Assembly (NCBI GenBank): GCA_016794035.1
Contig: JAEUHS010000067.1
Span: forward strand, 1 to 63,836
DNA from: Planctomycetota bacterium
GTDB lineage: Bacteria > Planctomycetota > UBA1135 > UBA2386
Reading direction: 5' to 3'
DNA length: 63,836 nt
The notes beneath the pieces were generated by a model. That model saw nothing but the letters and a program-made list of their open reading frames with translations, made no database searches and had not been told where the DNA came from. This document shows, one piece after another, positions 62,142 to 63,836 of the stretch. Numbering within the stretch: position 1 is the stretch's first letter; every line of letters begins with the position of its first letter. Made by a program: the position numbers and the translations under genes.

Positions 62142-63836
62142 TCAGCGCGGCGCGCCCGCGCGCAGGTCGCGCAGCATCGCCTGCGCCTGCGGGTGGCCGG
62201 GTTCGAGCCGCAGCACTTCGTCGAGCATGGCCGCAGCGGCTTCCGGCTGGTCGGCCTTCACCTGGGCATTGGCGATCGCCAGGCGCAAACCGACGTTGCG
62301 CGGCGTCCTTTCCAGCACCTCGAGCCACAACGCGATCCCCTCCGGCAGCCGCCCCGCGAAGCACAACACCGCACCGAGGGTCGAGATGGCGTCGGTGAAC
62401 TCGGGGTCCAGTTCCCGCGCCCGACGCAGCACCCGCTCGGCGTCGGCGAGTCGTTCCTGGCGGCACAGGGCCATGCCGAGCGTGTTCAGGTAGCCGGCAG
62501 CGGGCGCCAACTCGTAGGCACGCTGCGCCAACTGCACGGCTTCCGCCAGCCGCGGATCCGATGGCCCCACCTCCCCGCTGCCGAGCGCGACCTCGTGCCG
62601 CTTGATCAGCAGGAACGCCAGTTGGCCGAGACCCTCGGCGAACCCAGGGTAGCGCTGCACCACCCAACGCATGCTCTTCTCGCTGTCCTCGAGGCGGCCC
62701 AGGTCGCGCAGCAGTTCGCCGTACTTGAGGGGCGCGACCGCCATCGTGATCGGGCACTGCAGCGCCCGTTGCAGCAACCGCAGGGCCTCGTCGTTCCGCC
62801 CCTGCTGGCGCATCGTATCGGCGTAGCCGCCGAGCACGATGGACGTGGTGAGGCTGCCGTTGTCGAGATCGTTCTTCGCCATCGCGTCGGCCCAGAACGC
62901 CTCCGCGCTGGCGAACGTCGCCGTGTGGGCACGCGCCGTGAGCACGTAGGCGACGGCGACGCACGTGCCGAGCAGGGACAACGTGACGATGCGCAACCGC
63001 GCCCGGCCGGTGCCCGCGAGCAGCCGTTCGACGGCCGCCACGACCAGCAGCACGCCCGGCACCACCACCGCCAGCATCGGCAGGTACATGCGGCGCTCGG
63101 CGACGACCTCGGTCACGATCGGCATCACGCTCGACGTCGGCCCGAGCAACAGGAAGAACATCGCCCACGACCAGGCGAGCCATGGCCGACGTCGCCATTG
63201 CCAGACAGCCGCCACGAACAGGGCGCCGACGGCCAGCAACGGCAGCGCGGCCGTGCCGAAGTCGCGTACGATGCCCTGGTCGTAGATGCCACGCAGCGGG
63301 TGAGGCCACCCCACCAGCCGCAGGTAGTGCAGGATCACACCCGCCTGCGTCATCAGCCACTCGAACGCCGAGACCTTCACGAACGAGTCGTAGCCGACGG
63401 TCTCGTTGTGCGGTCCCAGCGCCAGGCACACTGCCAGCACGCCCCACGACGCCGCGAGCCCCAGGTGGAACGGCAGGCGCGCGCGCACCGCGCGCCAGTC
63501 CGGCAGCAGGAACGCCCGTTCGAACAGGACCACCAGCACCGGGGCCGCGACGAATTCCTCCTTGCTCGCCATGCCCAGGGCCATGGCGAGCACCGCGAGA
63601 CCCTGCCAGCGACGCGGTCGCGGTGCCGGCGCCGCCCGCAGCACTGCGTAGAGGCCGACCAGCAGACAAGCGCTCATCAGCAGCGTCGTGCGTTGGGTGA
63701 CGTAGGCGACCGCGTCCACGCCGAGCGGGTGACAGGCCCAGAGCGTCGCGATCGCGGCAGCCGACCAGGTCGCGCGCGACGCCGTGCAGCGCCCGGCGAG
63801 ATTCGGTGCCAGCAGGCACCGCCGCACGACGCCGAG
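62142..63836 (-). CDS. TMTC-like membrane TPR protein, 5' end cut by the window
   Basis: At least 561 residues visible; the N-terminus lies beyond the window. It is a paralogue of the 5752-7755 protein: HPLGVDAVAYVTQRTTLLMS, GMASKEEFVAAPVLVVLFER and LRLVGWPHPLRGIYDQGIVR all align. About nine membrane helices are followed by C-terminal TPR-like units (LNTLGMALCRQERLADAERV, AISTLGAVLCFAGRLPEGIA). Function as for its paralogue: possible GT-C glycosyltransferase with a TPR scaffold, unproven. Confidence 0.75.
   Translation of the reverse strand, partial: LGVVRRCLLAPNLAGRCTASRATWSAAAIATLWACHPLGVDAVAYVTQRTTLLMSACLLVGLYAVLRAAPAPRPRRWQGLAVLAMALGMASKEEFVAAPVLVVLFERAFLLPDWRAVRARLPFHLGLAASWGVLAVCLALGPHNETVGYDSFVKVSAFEWLMTQAGVILHYLRLVGWPHPLRGIYDQGIVRDFGTAALPLLAVGALFVAAVWQWRRRPWLAWSWAMFFLLLGPTSSVMPIVTEVVAERRMYLPMLAVVVPGVLLVVAAVERLLAGTGRARLRIVTLSLLGTCVAVAYVLTARAHTATFASAEAFWADAMAKNDLDNGSLTTSIVLGGYADTMRQQGRNDEALRLLQRALQCPITMAVAPLKYGELLRDLGRLEDSEKSMRWVVQRYPGFAEGLGQLAFLLIKRHEVALGSGEVGPSDPRLAEAVQLAQRAYELAPAAGYLNTLGMALCRQERLADAERVLRRARELDPEFTDAISTLGAVLCFAGRLPEGIALWLEVLERTPRNVGLRLAIANAQVKADQPEAAAAMLDEVLRLEPGHPQAQAMLRDLRAGAPR

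Overview
The window is about 64 kb of very GC-rich bacterial chromosome with dense genes, G/C-ending third positions and many start/stop overlaps. No rRNA, tRNA, CRISPR array, transposase or phage gene is visible. The gene mix fits a free-living aerobic bacterium, most likely a high-GC member of the Planctomycetota: GT3-type glycogen synthase, Ku/LigD end joining, a two-cysteine formylglycine-generating enzyme, large YVTN-like lipoproteins, multiheme cytochrome c, and TMTC-like membrane TPR proteins. That placement is inferred from gene content; no rRNA is present to confirm it.

Layout. 0-12 kb holds mostly single genes: hutH, apaG, an isolated flagellin, tpx, an M60-like metallopeptidase, a TMTC-like membrane TPR protein, a FixJ-type regulator, a YbbN/CnoX-type thioredoxin and two exported proteins of unknown function. 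12-18 kb is a tightly overlapped minus-strand operon running ubiE, CPBP protease, ubiX, ubiA, holA, mutL; it joins quinone synthesis to replication and mismatch repair. 18-21 kb is a 996-residue lipoprotein, followed at its stop codon by a perfect palindrome and a duplicated 67-bp intergenic repeat. 21.7-26.5 kb is an end-joining island: ligD with a decayed ligase domain, then on the other strand ku, a stand-alone ATP-dependent ligase and a MerR-TPR protein.

26.5-36 kb is an alpha-glucan module. glgC is transcribed away from an operon of debranching enzyme, GH57 enzyme, a single polypeptide fusing GT3 glycogen synthase to GT35 phosphorylase, and a DUF72 protein. 36-43.4 kb is the most unusual part: a minus-strand run of an S51/cyanophycinase-like protein, an Fes-like esterase, an ATP-grasp ligase, a second esterase, a five-CxxCH cytochrome and an SGNH-fold protein that lacks the usual nucleophile serine. 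It looks like an uncharacterised ligase/hydrolase pathway coupled to an exported redox protein.

43.5-64 kb returns to metabolism: nucleoside transporter, purine nucleoside phosphorylase and acyltransferase; fdhD and a GNAT; a cluster of small membrane proteins; the formylglycine-generating enzyme; pabB/pabC; enoyl-CoA hydratase; two cyclophilins (one cytosolic, one exported); thiolase; an HD-GYP protein; a PIG-L deacetylase; a polytopic membrane protein; and a second TMTC-like TPR protein cut by the window edge. Nine downstream genes start with a GTG whose last two bases are shared with the upstream TGA (GTGA), so translational coupling seems common. A 42-nt dispersed repeat occurs at least twice between genes, with a third partial copy.
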